Origin: Enterobacteriaceae bacterium RIT691 | GTDB lineage: Bacteria; Pseudomonadota; Gammaproteobacteria; Enterobacterales; Enterobacteriaceae | DNA: 64,000 bases | Reading direction: 5' to 3' | Assembly: GCA_009668205.1 (NCBI GenBank) | Contig: WJYM01000010.1 | Span: 1 to 64,000 of the forward strand | Part shown: one piece after another, positions 8,815 through 16,712 of the stretch | Layout of the letters: each line of letters begins with the position of its first letter | Position numbering within the stretch: position 1 is the stretch's first letter | Position numbers and translations under genes: made by a program | Notes under the pieces: generated by a model | What the model was told of the DNA's origin: nothing | Database searches by the model: none | Seen by the model: only the letters and a program-made list of their open reading frames with translations

Positions 8815-10839
8815 ATGACGCTGCAGGCACTCAACTGGCGCTCACTTCCGTGGGTGAAAGCGACGCGCCCCCAATGGCGTTATGCACTGCGCAATGGTAT
8901 TGCCATGTGTGTGGCGCTCAGTTTCGCCTATTACCTCAATCTGGATGAGCCCTACTGGGCGATGACATCCGCTGCGGTGGTCAGTTTTCCGACCGTCGGC
9001 GGCGTTATCAGTAAAAGTCTGGGGCGTATTGCAGGGAGTTTGCTGGGTGCCTGTGCCGCTATCCTGATTGCCGGTCATACCCTGACTGACCCGTGGCTGT
9101 TTCTGTTCAGCATGTCGGCGTGGATTGCCCTGTGTACCTGGGCCTGCGCAATGTATACCAACAACGTCGCCTATGCATTTCAGCTTGCGGGTTACACCTG
9201 CGCGATCATTGCCTTTCCTCTGGTGAATCTGGTTGATGCCACCCAGCTTTGGGATATCGCTCAGGCGCGCGTCTGTGAGGTCATTCTGGGGATCCTCTGC
9301 GGGGCGTTGATGATGATGATCCTGCCCAGCACCTCCGATGGGACGGCGCTGCTGACGGCCCTGAAAAAAATGCATGCGCGCATCCTCGAACACGCCAGCA
9401 TGCTGTGGCAACCGGAAAACAGTGATGCCATCCGTACGGCGCATGAGAGCGTCATCGGCCAGATCCTGACCATGAACCTGCTAAGGATCCAGGCCTTCTG
9501 GAGCCACTACCGCTTTCGTCGCCAGAACAGTCTGCTGAACTATCTCCTGCATCAGCAGTTACGTCTGACCAGCGTCATTTCCAGCCTGCGACGGATGCTG
9601 ATGAACTGGCCTTCCCCACCCGCCCAGACCGGAGCCGTGCTGGAAGCGCTGTTTGCCGAACTGGCGAAACCACAGGCCAGCGCGTACACCGTCGCACGAA
9701 TTATTGCGCCGCTCGCACCTCAGGATCCGCTCGACTTCCGTCACCATGCTTTTTGGAGCCGACTGCGCTATTTTTGCCGGGTGTATCTGACCTCCAGCCG
9801 CTGGCTGCAGCGGCTGGAAAATGCGTCAGCCATCACTGAGTTTGCCGTGCCGAAGGCACCCGCGCTGGCTCGTCGAACAGACCATGCTGAAGCCCTGTTG
9901 AACGGCCTGCGCGCATTTTGTGCGCTGATTGGGGTTGGTGCCTGGGCGATTAACACCCAGTGGAGTTCAGGCCCTGCGGCCCTGACGCTGGCGGCTATCT
10001 GCTGCGTGCTTTACTCCATTTCACCTTCCCCGTTCAGCTCACTGACTTTGCTGCTGCGAACGCTATTGCTGCTGTGCGTATTCAGCTTCGTGGTGAAGTT
10101 TGGGCTGATGGTTCAGGTCAGCGACCTGTGGCAATTCCTGCTGTTTTTGTTGCCGCTGATTGTCACCATGCAGCTGCTGAAGCTCCAAATGCCGAAATTC
10201 GCCGGACTGTGGGGTCAGTTGATTGTCTTCATGGGCTCGTTCATTTCAGTCTCCGACCCGGCCGTGTTCGATTTTGGCAGTTTCCTGAACGATAACCTGG
10301 CAAAAATTCTGGGTGTCGGCCTCGCCTGGCTGGCCTTTGCGGTTCTCAAACCCGGTTCTGATGCCCGGAAAAGTCGCCGTCACATTCATGCGTTACGGCG
10401 TCACTTCGTCGATCAGTTGAGTCGTCATCCGCAGCAGAGTGAACACGAATTTGAATCGCTGGTGTATCACTACATCAGCCAGCTCAGCAATAGCCAGGAT
10501 GCCCTGGCCCGCCGCTGGTTGCTGCGCTGGGGCGTGGTGTTGCTGAACTGTTCACATGTGGTCTGGCAGCTCAGGGATTGGCAAAGCCGTTCGGATCCGC
10601 TGGTCCAGGTCCGGGATCTGTGTATTTCTTTGCTACGCGATGTGATGAGTGAGCGCGGCGTCCAACAGCGTCCACTTACCTCGGCGTTAAAAGAGTTGCA
10701 GAGGATTTACGAAGCACTGGGACATCACCACCAACCCGCCGCCAGAGAGCTGGCGGCGATAATCTGGCGTTTGCACTGCTCGTTATCGCAGCTGGAACAG
10801 GCACCAGAAGCTGGCACCCTCGAGGAAAAAGCTATTTAA
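8815..10839 (+). CDS. ydhK: FUSC/AaeB-family efflux protein YdhK
   Basis: Inner-membrane exporter of the aromatic-acid/fusaric-acid resistance family, partner of YdhJ. The 674-residue protein has two sets of about five or six hydrophobic helices (near 25-165 and 355-500). Each is followed by a soluble helical region, the duplicated layout of this family. It begins three bases after ydhJ. Its 3' end overlaps sodC, which is convergent, by eight bases. Its substrate is unknown. Confidence 0.93.
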   Translation: MTLQALNWRSLPWVKATRPQWRYALRNGIAMCVALSFAYYLNLDEPYWAMTSAAVVSFPTVGGVISKSLGRIAGSLLGACAAILIAGHTLTDPWLFLFSMSAWIALCTWACAMYTNNVAYAFQLAGYTCAIIAFPLVNLVDATQLWDIAQARVCEVILGILCGALMMMILPSTSDGTALLTALKKMHARILEHASMLWQPENSDAIRTAHESVIGQILTMNLLRIQAFWSHYRFRRQNSLLNYLLHQQLRLTSVISSLRRMLMNWPSPPAQTGAVLEALFAELAKPQASAYTVARIIAPLAPQDPLDFRHHAFWSRLRYFCRVYLTSSRWLQRLENASAITEFAVPKAPALARRTDHAEALLNGLRAFCALIGVGAWAINTQWSSGPAALTLAAICCVLYSISPSPFSSLTLLLRTLLLLCVFSFVVKFGLMVQVSDLWQFLLFLLPLIVTMQLLKLQMPKFAGLWGQLIVFMGSFISVSDPAVFDFGSFLNDNLAKILGVGLAWLAFAVLKPGSDARKSRRHIHALRRHFVDQLSRHPQQSEHEFESLVYHYISQLSNSQDALARRWLLRWGVVLLNCSHVVWQLRDWQSRSDPLVQVRDLCISLLRDVMSERGVQQRPLTSALKELQRIYEALGHHHQPAARELAAIIWRLHCSLSQLEQAPEAGTLEEKAI

Positions 10840-11353
10840 TCACGCCGCAGGCAAAGCGTACGCCACCACCCCCTAAGGGTTTTGGCTGATCGGACATGTT
10901 ATCGCCGCCTACGTGAATCATCAGGGCTTTACCCTCAATCTCTTTCAAGGTTTTCAGACGTGGCGCCAAGACCGGCTGCGTCGCCTTACCCTCTTGATTG
11001 ACCACCAGCACCGGCAGGTCACCTAAATGCCCGGCGCCGGTTGGGCCTTCATGTTTGCCGGTGTGTTGAGGATCAAAATGCCCGCCCGCAGAACCCGCCG
11101 CCGTGGCTTTGCCGTCTATCATCTCCGGCTGACAACTGCCATTGGCATGGATGTGAAAACCGTGCTCGCCGGGGGGAAGTGCTTTCAGATCGGGCGCAAA
11201 CTCCAGCCCTTTGTCGGTTTCGGTAATACTGACTTTGCCGATGGATTGCCCGACGGCCTGTGAAGTGACCAAATTCATTTCAACTTCAGTACTTGCGGCC
11301 CAAACGCTACTTGAGACAGCAAGCGTTAATATGGCCAGAGTGACGCGTTGCAT
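10832..11353 (-). CDS. sodC: Periplasmic Cu/Zn superoxide dismutase SodC
   Basis: Dismutates superoxide in the periplasm. A signal peptide ends near SSSVWAA. Copper and zinc ligands are visible in [11 protein letters not shown] and [17 protein letters not shown], and the C-terminal [11 protein letters not shown] closes the family signature with its disulphide cysteine. The 173-residue length is normal. The start codon is preceded by GGAGGTC, which lies immediately after the ydhF terminator T tract. SodC transcription must therefore start inside or upstream of that hairpin. Confidence 0.97.
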   Translation of the reverse strand: MQRVTLAILTLAVSSSVWAASTEVEMNLVTSQAVGQSIGKVSITETDKGLEFAPDLKALPPGEHGFHIHANGSCQPEMIDGKATAAGSAGGHFDPQHTGKHEGPTGAGHLGDLPVLVVNQEGKATQPVLAPRLKTLKEIEGKALMIHVGGDNMSDQPKPLGGGGVRFACGVIK

Positions 11354-11362
11354 ATGACCTCC

Positions 11363-11406
11363 AAAAAAAAGTGCCCCTGATAAGTCTAAACCAGGGGCAC
11401 TTTTTT
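11363..11406 (-). terminator. Strong terminator between ydhF and sodC
   Basis: GTGCCCCTG / CAGGGGCAC stem with flanking A and T runs on both sides, giving an extended stem and a T tract on either strand. It ends transcription from ydhF. Its left edge touches the sodC ribosome site at 11356-11362. Confidence 0.88.
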
Positions 11407-11431
11407 GACGGAAAAGTCAGAGTAATGCGTA

Positions 11432-12328
11432 TTACGGTACGTCGTAACCCAGCGCGGCTTTACGGATACGGAACCATTGCTGACGGGTCATCTCCAGCGA
11501 TTCAGCCCGGATCGCAGAACGTACGCGCTCAATTTTGCCTGAGCCGATAATTGGCAGCGGCTGTGACGGTAGACGCATCACCCAGGCATACACCACCTGC
11601 TCGATGCTCTCAGCATTCAGTTCCTGAGCCACTTTCGCCAGCTCATCACGCAGCGGCTGATAGCTCTCGTCATTAAACAGGCTACCGCCGCCGAGGCAGG
11701 ACCACGCCATTGGACGAATGCGCAGCTGTTGCAGCTGATCGAGCGTGCCATCGAGCAGCAGTGGCTGATGGACAGGAGAAAGCTCAACCTGATTCGTTGC
11801 CAGGGTAAACGGCAGGCGGGACTGCAGCAGAGAGAATTGCGCTGGCGTAAAGTTAGAGACACCGAAATGACACACTTTGCCGCTCTGGTGCAGTTCTGTG
11901 AACGCTTCAGCGACTTCATCGGCATCCATCAGCGGGTCCGGACGGTGGATCAGCAACAAATCCAGATTGTCGATAGCCAGGTTTTTCAGCGACTGTTCGG
12001 CGCTGCGTACGATATGGTCGCGGTCAGTAATGTAGTGGCCGATGGCATGCTCAGGCTTCGCGGTGGTCGCGATGCCACACTTACTCACCACTTCCATACG
12101 AGAACGGAGATGCGGTGCGAGCTTCATGGCTTCACCGAAAGCGGCTTCGCACAGGTAGCCACCATAAATATCCGCATGATCGACGGTGGTCACACCCAGG
12201 TCAAGATGCTCTTCAATAAAGCCGACCAGCTGCTGCGCGGACATGTTCCAGTCCATCAGGCGCCAGTAGCCCATCACAAAGCGAGAGAATTCCGGGCCAT
12301 TTGGCGCGAGAGTAATACGCTGAACCAT
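11432..12328 (-). CDS. ydhF: Aldo/keto reductase YdhF
   Basis: NAD(P)H-dependent oxidoreductase of the AKR superfamily, substrate unknown. The TIM-barrel motifs include DHADIYGGY with the catalytic tyrosine, the NLDLLLIHRPDPL strand, HFGVSNFTPAQF and the cofactor loop LPIIGSGK. The 298-residue length matches E. coli YdhF. It is followed by a strong terminator and then sodC on the same strand, as in E. coli. Confidence 0.95.
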   Translation of the reverse strand: MVQRITLAPNGPEFSRFVMGYWRLMDWNMSAQQLVGFIEEHLDLGVTTVDHADIYGGYLCEAAFGEAMKLAPHLRSRMEVVSKCGIATTAKPEHAIGHYITDRDHIVRSAEQSLKNLAIDNLDLLLIHRPDPLMDADEVAEAFTELHQSGKVCHFGVSNFTPAQFSLLQSRLPFTLATNQVELSPVHQPLLLDGTLDQLQQLRIRPMAWSCLGGGSLFNDESYQPLRDELAKVAQELNAESIEQVVYAWVMRLPSQPLPIIGSGKIERVRSAIRAESLEMTRQQWFRIRKAALGYDVP

Positions 12329-12376
12329 AAAACGTCCTCAATAAAAAAATTTCATCGAGTATACGCACATTTGGCG

Positions 12377-12616
12377 TCAAAAAAGTGAGGGTTGCTGCGG
12401 ATCTTCCGATTCCTGAAGTTTGTTTGCGCGGATTTTGCGCAGCAGGCGCTGACGACAGAGGCGCAGCACCTCCTGTTTTTGCGTATCGCTCATGGCTTGC
12501 CACTGAAAGCGCTCATCCCGACTGCGCATGCAGCCGCGGCAATAGCCACGCTCGTCAGACTGACAAATCCCCCGGCACGGGCTCTGTACCGGGAAAAACT
12601 CCAGTTGTTCTGCCAC
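12377..12616 (-). CDS. ydhL: DUF1289 protein YdhL
   Basis: Small protein (79 residues) with four closely spaced cysteines in PCRGICQSDERGYCRGCMRS, suggesting a bound zinc or iron-sulphur centre. The following DERFQWQAMSD is the conserved DUF1289 end. Function is unknown. It is divergent from nemR and upstream of ydhF on the same strand. Confidence 0.9.
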   Translation of the reverse strand: MAEQLEFFPVQSPCRGICQSDERGYCRGCMRSRDERFQWQAMSDTQKQEVLRLCRQRLLRKIRANKLQESEDPQQPSLF

Positions 12617-12695
12617 AAGGCCCCCTGTCGGTAAGATACTCTCATTGAAGCCTGAGAATGCTTATCCTGCAACCAGAATCATAATTCGCTTGCAT

Positions 12696-12711
12696 TAGAC
12701 CAATCGGTCTA
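12696..12711. promoter_or_regulatory. NemR operator
   Basis: Perfect inverted repeat TAGACCAATCGGTCTA 15 bases before the nemR start, matching the known NemR box TAGACC-N4-GGTCTA. It should repress nemR until electrophiles or hypochlorite modify NemR. Confidence 0.88.
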
Positions 12712-12725
12712 CTACAGTTTGCCCC

Positions 12726-13325
12726 ATGAACAGACATGCTGAACACGATACCCGCGAACATATCCTCACGACCGGTGAGCAGCTGTGTATGCACCGCGGT
12801 TTTACCGGAATGGGGTTAAGCGAACTGCTGAAAACGGCAGAAGTGCCGAAAGGTTCGTTTTACCACTACTTCCGTTCTAAGGAAGCGTTTGGCGTGGCCA
12901 TGCTTGAGCGCCACTTCGAAGGGTATCACTTCCGCCTGGCAGAGCATTTTGCGCAGGGTGTCGGCAACTATCGTGACCGCCTGCTGGCTTATTATCAGCA
13001 CACGCTGAATCAGTTTTCGCAGCAGGGTGTGATTAGCGGCTGTCTGACGGTAAAACTCTCCGCCGAAGTGTGCGATCTCTCTGAAGACATGCGCACGGAG
13101 ATGAACAAAGGGGCGAGTCAGATTATCGCCCTGCTGAAGCAGGCGCTGGAAGAAGGCCGTAAAGAAGGCAGTTTAACCTTCCAGGGCGATGCCCATACCC
13201 AGGCTGAAGTGCTCTACTCTCTCTGGTTGGGCGCCAATCTTCAGGCCAAAATTTCTCGCAGTGCCACGCCGCTGGAAAGCGCGCTTGAGCATGCAAAAAC
13301 CATGATTGCAGCGCCTGTTCGCTAA
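12726..13325 (+). CDS. nemR: TetR-family electrophile/HOCl-responsive repressor NemR
   Basis: Redox-sensing repressor of nemA and gloA. The N-terminal helix-turn-helix covers about 12-55 with [20 protein letters not shown]. The C-terminal dimer and sensor domain keeps Cys106 in GVISGCLTV, the residue central to sensing in E. coli NemR. The 199-residue length is normal. A hairpin terminator overlaps its stop codon, and a second NemR-like repeat lies before nemA. Confidence 0.96.
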   Translation: MNRHAEHDTREHILTTGEQLCMHRGFTGMGLSELLKTAEVPKGSFYHYFRSKEAFGVAMLERHFEGYHFRLAEHFAQGVGNYRDRLLAYYQHTLNQFSQQGVISGCLTVKLSAEVCDLSEDMRTEMNKGASQIIALLKQALEEGRKEGSLTFQGDAHTQAEVLYSLWLGANLQAKISRSATPLESALEHAKTMIAAPVR

Positions 13326-13339
13326 GGCGCTTTTTATTT
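13310..13339 (+). terminator. Terminator-like hairpin overlapping the nemR stop
   Basis: AGCGCC / GGCGCT stem (13310-13315 with 13326-13331) followed by TTTTTATTT. The nemR stop codon lies in the loop. If active, it would reduce read-through from the nemR promoter into nemA. Confidence 0.6.
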
Positions 13340-13349
13340 CACCCAATTC

Positions 13350-13364
13350 TAGACGACCGGTCTA
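13350..13364. promoter_or_regulatory. Second NemR-like inverted repeat before nemA
   Basis: TAGACGACCGGTCTA has the same arms as the upstream NemR operator but one base less between them. It lies 15 bases before the nemA ATG, just upstream of the AGGAG ribosome site. The base deletion may weaken or alter binding. Confidence 0.5.
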
Positions 13365-13378
13365 CTCAGGAGTTATCG

Positions 13379-14476
13379 ATGTCACAACAAAAACTGTTTA
13401 CCCCGCTAAAGGTTGGCGCAATTACTGCACCCAACCGTGTGCTGATGGCGCCACTGACCCGTCTGCGCAGCATTGAACCTGGCGATATCCCTACGCCGCT
13501 GATGGGTGAATACTATCGCCAGCGCGCAAGCTCAGGCCTGATTATCTCCGAGGCCACTCAGATTTCAGCCCAGGCCAAAGGCTATGCGGGCGCGCCTGGT
13601 CTGCACAGCCCAGAGCAGATTGCCGCATGGAAAAAAATCACCGATGGCGTTCATGCTGAAAACGGTCATATCGCCGTTCAGCTGTGGCACACCGGTCGTA
13701 TTTCACACACCAGCCTGCAGCCAGGCGGCCAGGCACCGGTCGCCCCTTCTGCGCTGAGCGCCGGAACCCGTACTTCTCTGCGTGATGCCAACGGCAACGC
13801 GACTCGCGAAGACACGTCGCTGCCACGTGCGCTGGAAACGGAAGAGATCCCGGGCATCGTTAACGATTTCCGCCAGGCCGTGGCCAACGCCCGTGAAGCG
13901 GGTTTTGATCTGGTTGAACTGCACTCTGCACATGGCTATCTGCTGCACCAGTTCCTCTCCCCAAGCGCAAACCAGCGTACCGATCAGTACGGTGGCAGCA
14001 TTGAAAACCGTGCCCGTCTGGTACTGGAAGTGGTGGATGCCGTCAGCAAAGAGTGGAGCGCCGACCGTATCGGTATTCGCGTCTCCCCTATCGGTTCCTT
14101 CCAGAACACCGACAACGGCCCGAATGAAGAAGCCGACGCGCTGTATCTGATTGAAGAACTGGGCAAACGCGGTATCGCCTATCTGCACATGTCTGAGCCA
14201 GACTGGGCCGGTGGTCAGCCTTATACCGAAGCCTTCCGTCGCAAAGTGCGTGAACGTTTCCATGGCCCGATCATCGGTGCGGGTGCGTACACCCCAGAAA
14301 AAGCCGAAGATTTGATTGAGAAAGGCCTGATTGATGCCGTTGCCTTTGGTCGTGCCTACATTGCCAACCCGGACCTGGTTGCACGTCTGGAGCGTAAAGC
14401 AGAACTTAACCCACAGCGCCCTGAAAGCTTCTACGGCGGCGGTGCTGAAGGTTATACGGATTATCCGACTCTCTAA
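13379..14476 (+). CDS. nemA: N-ethylmaleimide reductase NemA (Old Yellow Enzyme)
   Basis: FMN-dependent ene-reductase that detoxifies N-ethylmaleimide, nitrate esters and other electrophiles. The TIM barrel shows the FMN loop [13 protein letters not shown] near the N-terminus, [11 protein letters not shown], and the catalytic [30 protein letters not shown] is the OYE signature. The C-terminal phosphate-binding [14 protein letters not shown] and [12 protein letters not shown] are present. The 365-residue length matches E. coli. It lies downstream of nemR and upstream of gloA. Confidence 0.97.
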   Translation: MSQQKLFTPLKVGAITAPNRVLMAPLTRLRSIEPGDIPTPLMGEYYRQRASSGLIISEATQISAQAKGYAGAPGLHSPEQIAAWKKITDGVHAENGHIAVQLWHTGRISHTSLQPGGQAPVAPSALSAGTRTSLRDANGNATREDTSLPRALETEEIPGIVNDFRQAVANAREAGFDLVELHSAHGYLLHQFLSPSANQRTDQYGGSIENRARLVLEVVDAVSKEWSADRIGIRVSPIGSFQNTDNGPNEEADALYLIEELGKRGIAYLHMSEPDWAGGQPYTEAFRRKVRERFHGPIIGAGAYTPEKAEDLIEKGLIDAVAFGRAYIANPDLVARLERKAELNPQRPESFYGGGAEGYTDYPTL

Positions 14477-14486
14477 ACCTGCGTTG

Positions 14487-14510
14487 ATAGCGGCTGCTTT
14501 CAGCCGCTAT
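14487..14510. other. Perfect stem-loop between nemA and gloA
   Basis: Ten-base stem ATAGCGGCTG / CAGCCGCTAT with a CTTT loop and no T run. It is placed to stabilise the nemA 3' end or set the nemA to gloA ratio in a shared transcript. Confidence 0.6.
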
Positions 14511-14553
14511 ACTGACCGTCCTGGTTTATAAACAACACTTTAAGGGGAAGAGA

Positions 14554-14961
14554 ATGCGTTTACTTCACACCATGTTGCGTGTTGGCAATCTGCAACGCTC
14601 TATCGAGTTTTACACGAACGTGCTGGGCATGAAACTGCTGCGCACCAGTGAAAACCCGGAGTACAAATACTCACTGGCGTTTGTGGGTTATGGTCCGGAA
14701 ACGGAAGAAGCCGTGATTGAACTGACCTACAACTGGGATGTCGACAGCTATGAGCTGGGCACCGCCTATGGCCACATCGCCCTGAGCGTGGAGAATGCCG
14801 CAGAAGCCTGTGAGCGTATCCGTAGCAACGGCGGCAATGTGACTCGCGAAGCCGGTCCGGTTAAAGGTGGCACCACGGTTATTGCGTTTGTGGAAGATCC
14901 GGATGGCTACAAAATTGAGCTGATCGAAGAGAAAGACGCAGGCAAAGGCCTGGGTCGCTGA
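14554..14961 (+). CDS. gloA: Glyoxalase I
   Basis: Metal-dependent isomerase that turns the methylglyoxal-glutathione adduct into S-lactoylglutathione in the cytoplasm. Two beta-alpha-beta-beta-beta units carry metal ligands: His5 in RLLHTMLRV, Glu in VIELTYNW, His in YGHIALSV and Glu in YKIELIEEK. The 135-residue length is normal. AAGGGGA precedes the start. It follows nemA, consistent with joint control by NemR. Confidence 0.97.
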   Translation: MRLLHTMLRVGNLQRSIEFYTNVLGMKLLRTSENPEYKYSLAFVGYGPETEEAVIELTYNWDVDSYELGTAYGHIALSVENAAEACERIRSNGGNVTREAGPVKGGTTVIAFVEDPDGYKIELIEEKDAGKGLGR

Positions 14962-14981
14962 TCCCGGTTAGCGGATAATCA

Positions 14982-15004
14982 GGGTGCTACGGCACCCTTT
15001 TTTA
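14982..15004 (+). terminator. Terminator after gloA
   Basis: GGGTGC / GCACCC stem with TACG loop followed by seven T. Confidence 0.9.
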
Positions 15005-15079
15005 CGCCCTCCTTTTACTGCAACTTCTGGTAAAATTTGCCATAATGCGCGCTCATTTTTTCCAGTCTAAGAGATCCTG

Positions 15080-15727
15080 ATGTCCGACAACGCTCAACGT
15101 AATGCACTGTGCGACCGTTTCCGTGGTTTTTATCCTGTGGTCATTGATGTAGAAACAGCAGGCTTTAACGCCAAAACAGATGCGCTGCTCGAAGTTGCCG
15201 CCGTGACGTTAAAGATGGATGAGGAAGGCTGGTTAATGCCAGACAGTACGCTGCATTTTCACGTTGACCCGTTTGAAGGGGCGAATCTGGTGCCAGAAGC
15301 GTTGGCCTTTAATGGCATCAACCCTAACGATCCAGAGCGTGGTGCCGTCAGTGAGTATGATGCGCTGCACGCCATTTTCAAAGAAGTGCGCAAAGGCATG
15401 AAAGACCAGGACTGCAATCGTGCGATCATGGTGGCCCATAACGCCACGTTCGATCACAGCTTCATGATGGCAGCCGCCGAACGTGCGGGCCTCAAACGCA
15501 ACCCGTTCCATCCCTTCGTGACGTTTGATACCGCGGCGCTGAGCGGTCTGGCGCTGGGTCAGACCGTCTTATCCAAAGCCTGCATTACCGCGGGGATGGA
15601 ATTTGACGGCAATAAAGCGCACTCAGCGCTTTACGATACCGAACAAACGGCACAGCTGTTTTGCGAAATCGTTAACCGCTGGAAACGCCTGGGTGGCTGG
15701 CCGCTGCCGGTGGCAGAAAGCGAATAA
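15080..15727 (+). CDS. rnt: Ribonuclease T
   Basis: DEDD-family 3'-5' exoribonuclease that trims the 3' ends of tRNA, 5S and 23S rRNA. The catalytic acidic residues are visible in VIDVETAGF (Exo I), in [11 protein letters not shown] (Exo II) and in [12 protein letters not shown] (Exo III). The 215-residue length is that of E. coli. In E. coli lhr follows in the same direction; here a terminator and a fimbrial operon follow. Confidence 0.97.
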   Translation: MSDNAQRNALCDRFRGFYPVVIDVETAGFNAKTDALLEVAAVTLKMDEEGWLMPDSTLHFHVDPFEGANLVPEALAFNGINPNDPERGAVSEYDALHAIFKEVRKGMKDQDCNRAIMVAHNATFDHSFMMAAAERAGLKRNPFHPFVTFDTAALSGLALGQTVLSKACITAGMEFDGNKAHSALYDTEQTAQLFCEIVNRWKRLGGWPLPVAESE

Positions 15728-15758
15728 CCGATGACGGTTAACTAACGTGGGTTTAAAG

Positions 15759-15786
15759 GGTTCATGCGCATCATGAGCCTTTTTTT
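15759..15786 (+). terminator. Terminator after rnt
   Basis: GGTTCATG / CATGAGCC stem with a five-base loop and a seven-T tract. It isolates rnt from the fimbrial operon. Confidence 0.85.
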
Positions 15787-16087
15787 ATAGACCTTGCGCA
15801 AGCCCGGATTATTTCACGCCGACGTGTAACAAATCCCCCCGATTAGATCAATACCCCTCCTTTGCAGTATTTCCTCTCTGAATAATTTCTGTTTCTCTTA
15901 CTAACTTATTCAGTCTCACTAATACAACAGGCCTTTCTCTCTATGTTAAGGTTCTACGGCAATGTAAAGGGATTAATCTTTTTTGACGATGCCTTTTATA
16001 TTGCAGAACTCAATCCTACTGGAAGGTGAACCAAACCTTACTCCAGCATTGGGCATTCCATTTATTTATTATAAAGGATTATATTCA
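15787..16087 (+). promoter_or_regulatory. Leader of the fimbrial operon
   Basis: AT-rich 300-base stretch with no gene. I see no invertible-element repeats and no recombinase gene, so FimB/FimE-type phase switching is not supported. An AAAGG ribosome site lies just before the pilin ATG. An upstream in-frame ATG at 15983 would extend the pilin into non-signal sequence and is rejected. Confidence 0.4.
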
Positions 16088-16630
16088 ATGTTAAATAAGA
16101 CACTGCTGGCAGTCGCCACTGCCACTCTTCTTTCGGCCGCTGCGTTTAATGTTTCTGCTGCCGATGAAGGCCACGGTAAAATTTCATTTGAAGGGATAGT
16201 CATCTCTGCACCATGCTCAATTGCGCCGGGTGACGAAGATCAGACGATTAACTTAGGTGAAGTGGCCGATACCGCACTGAACGGTGATAAATATTCTCTG
16301 CCGGTTGATGTCAACATTCACCTGCAGGACTGTACCTTAGGGGCAATCACCAAAGCTGAAGTGACCTTTACCTCAGCCAATGCAGACTCAACAACTAACC
16401 TGCTGAAAAACACCTCTGAAGGCAACTATGGCGGTGCTACAGACGTTAGCGTACGTTTGTTGACTGAAGGTAATGCAAATGTGGTCATGGGCACTGCTCA
16501 GGAAATCACCCTTGCACCGGATAGCTCTTATCAGGTTCTGAGCTTTAAAGCACGTATGGAATCCCCAGAAAAAACCGCCACACCGGGTAACGTAACCACT
16601 GACGTTAACTACGTTCTGGCTTACAACTAA
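16088..16630 (+). CDS. Major fimbrial subunit (chaperone-usher pilin)
   Basis: Predicted pilus rod subunit of 180 residues. A signal peptide ends at about residue 24 (NVSA before ADEG). The mature pilin has the type-1-like features: two cysteines (SAPCSI and LQDCTLG) for the disulphide, an Ig-like fold lacking its last strand, and a C-terminal beta-zipper ending NYVLAYN with penultimate tyrosine. AAAGG precedes the start. A perfect palindromic stem after the stop separates it from the usher, which fits higher pilin expression. Confidence 0.9.
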   Translation: MLNKTLLAVATATLLSAAAFNVSAADEGHGKISFEGIVISAPCSIAPGDEDQTINLGEVADTALNGDKYSLPVDVNIHLQDCTLGAITKAEVTFTSANADSTTNLLKNTSEGNYGGATDVSVRLLTEGNANVVMGTAQEITLAPDSSYQVLSFKARMESPEKTATPGNVTTDVNYVLAYN

Positions 16631-16660
16631 TCACTTAAGTCCGAATATTTTGTGATTCTA

Positions 16661-16684
16661 GCCGGTGAACGTTCACCGGCTTTT
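16661..16684 (+). terminator. Palindromic hairpin between pilin and usher genes
   Basis: GCCGGTGAAC directly joined to GTTCACCGGC, a perfect 20-base palindrome followed by only four T. This probably acts as a leaky terminator or 3' stabiliser that makes pilin mRNA more abundant than usher mRNA. Confidence 0.65.
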
Positions 16685-16712
16685 AGGTTGTTTATTAAGA
16701 GAATAGTCAGTA

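Noticed and set aside
15983..16087. Longer pilin start 35 codons upstream
   Set aside because: The extra residues are not signal-like, while the ATG at 16088 has AAAGG before it and begins a normal signal peptide.
15787..16087. Phase-variable invertible promoter like fimS
   Set aside because: No matching inverted repeats flank the region and no tyrosine recombinase gene is nearby.
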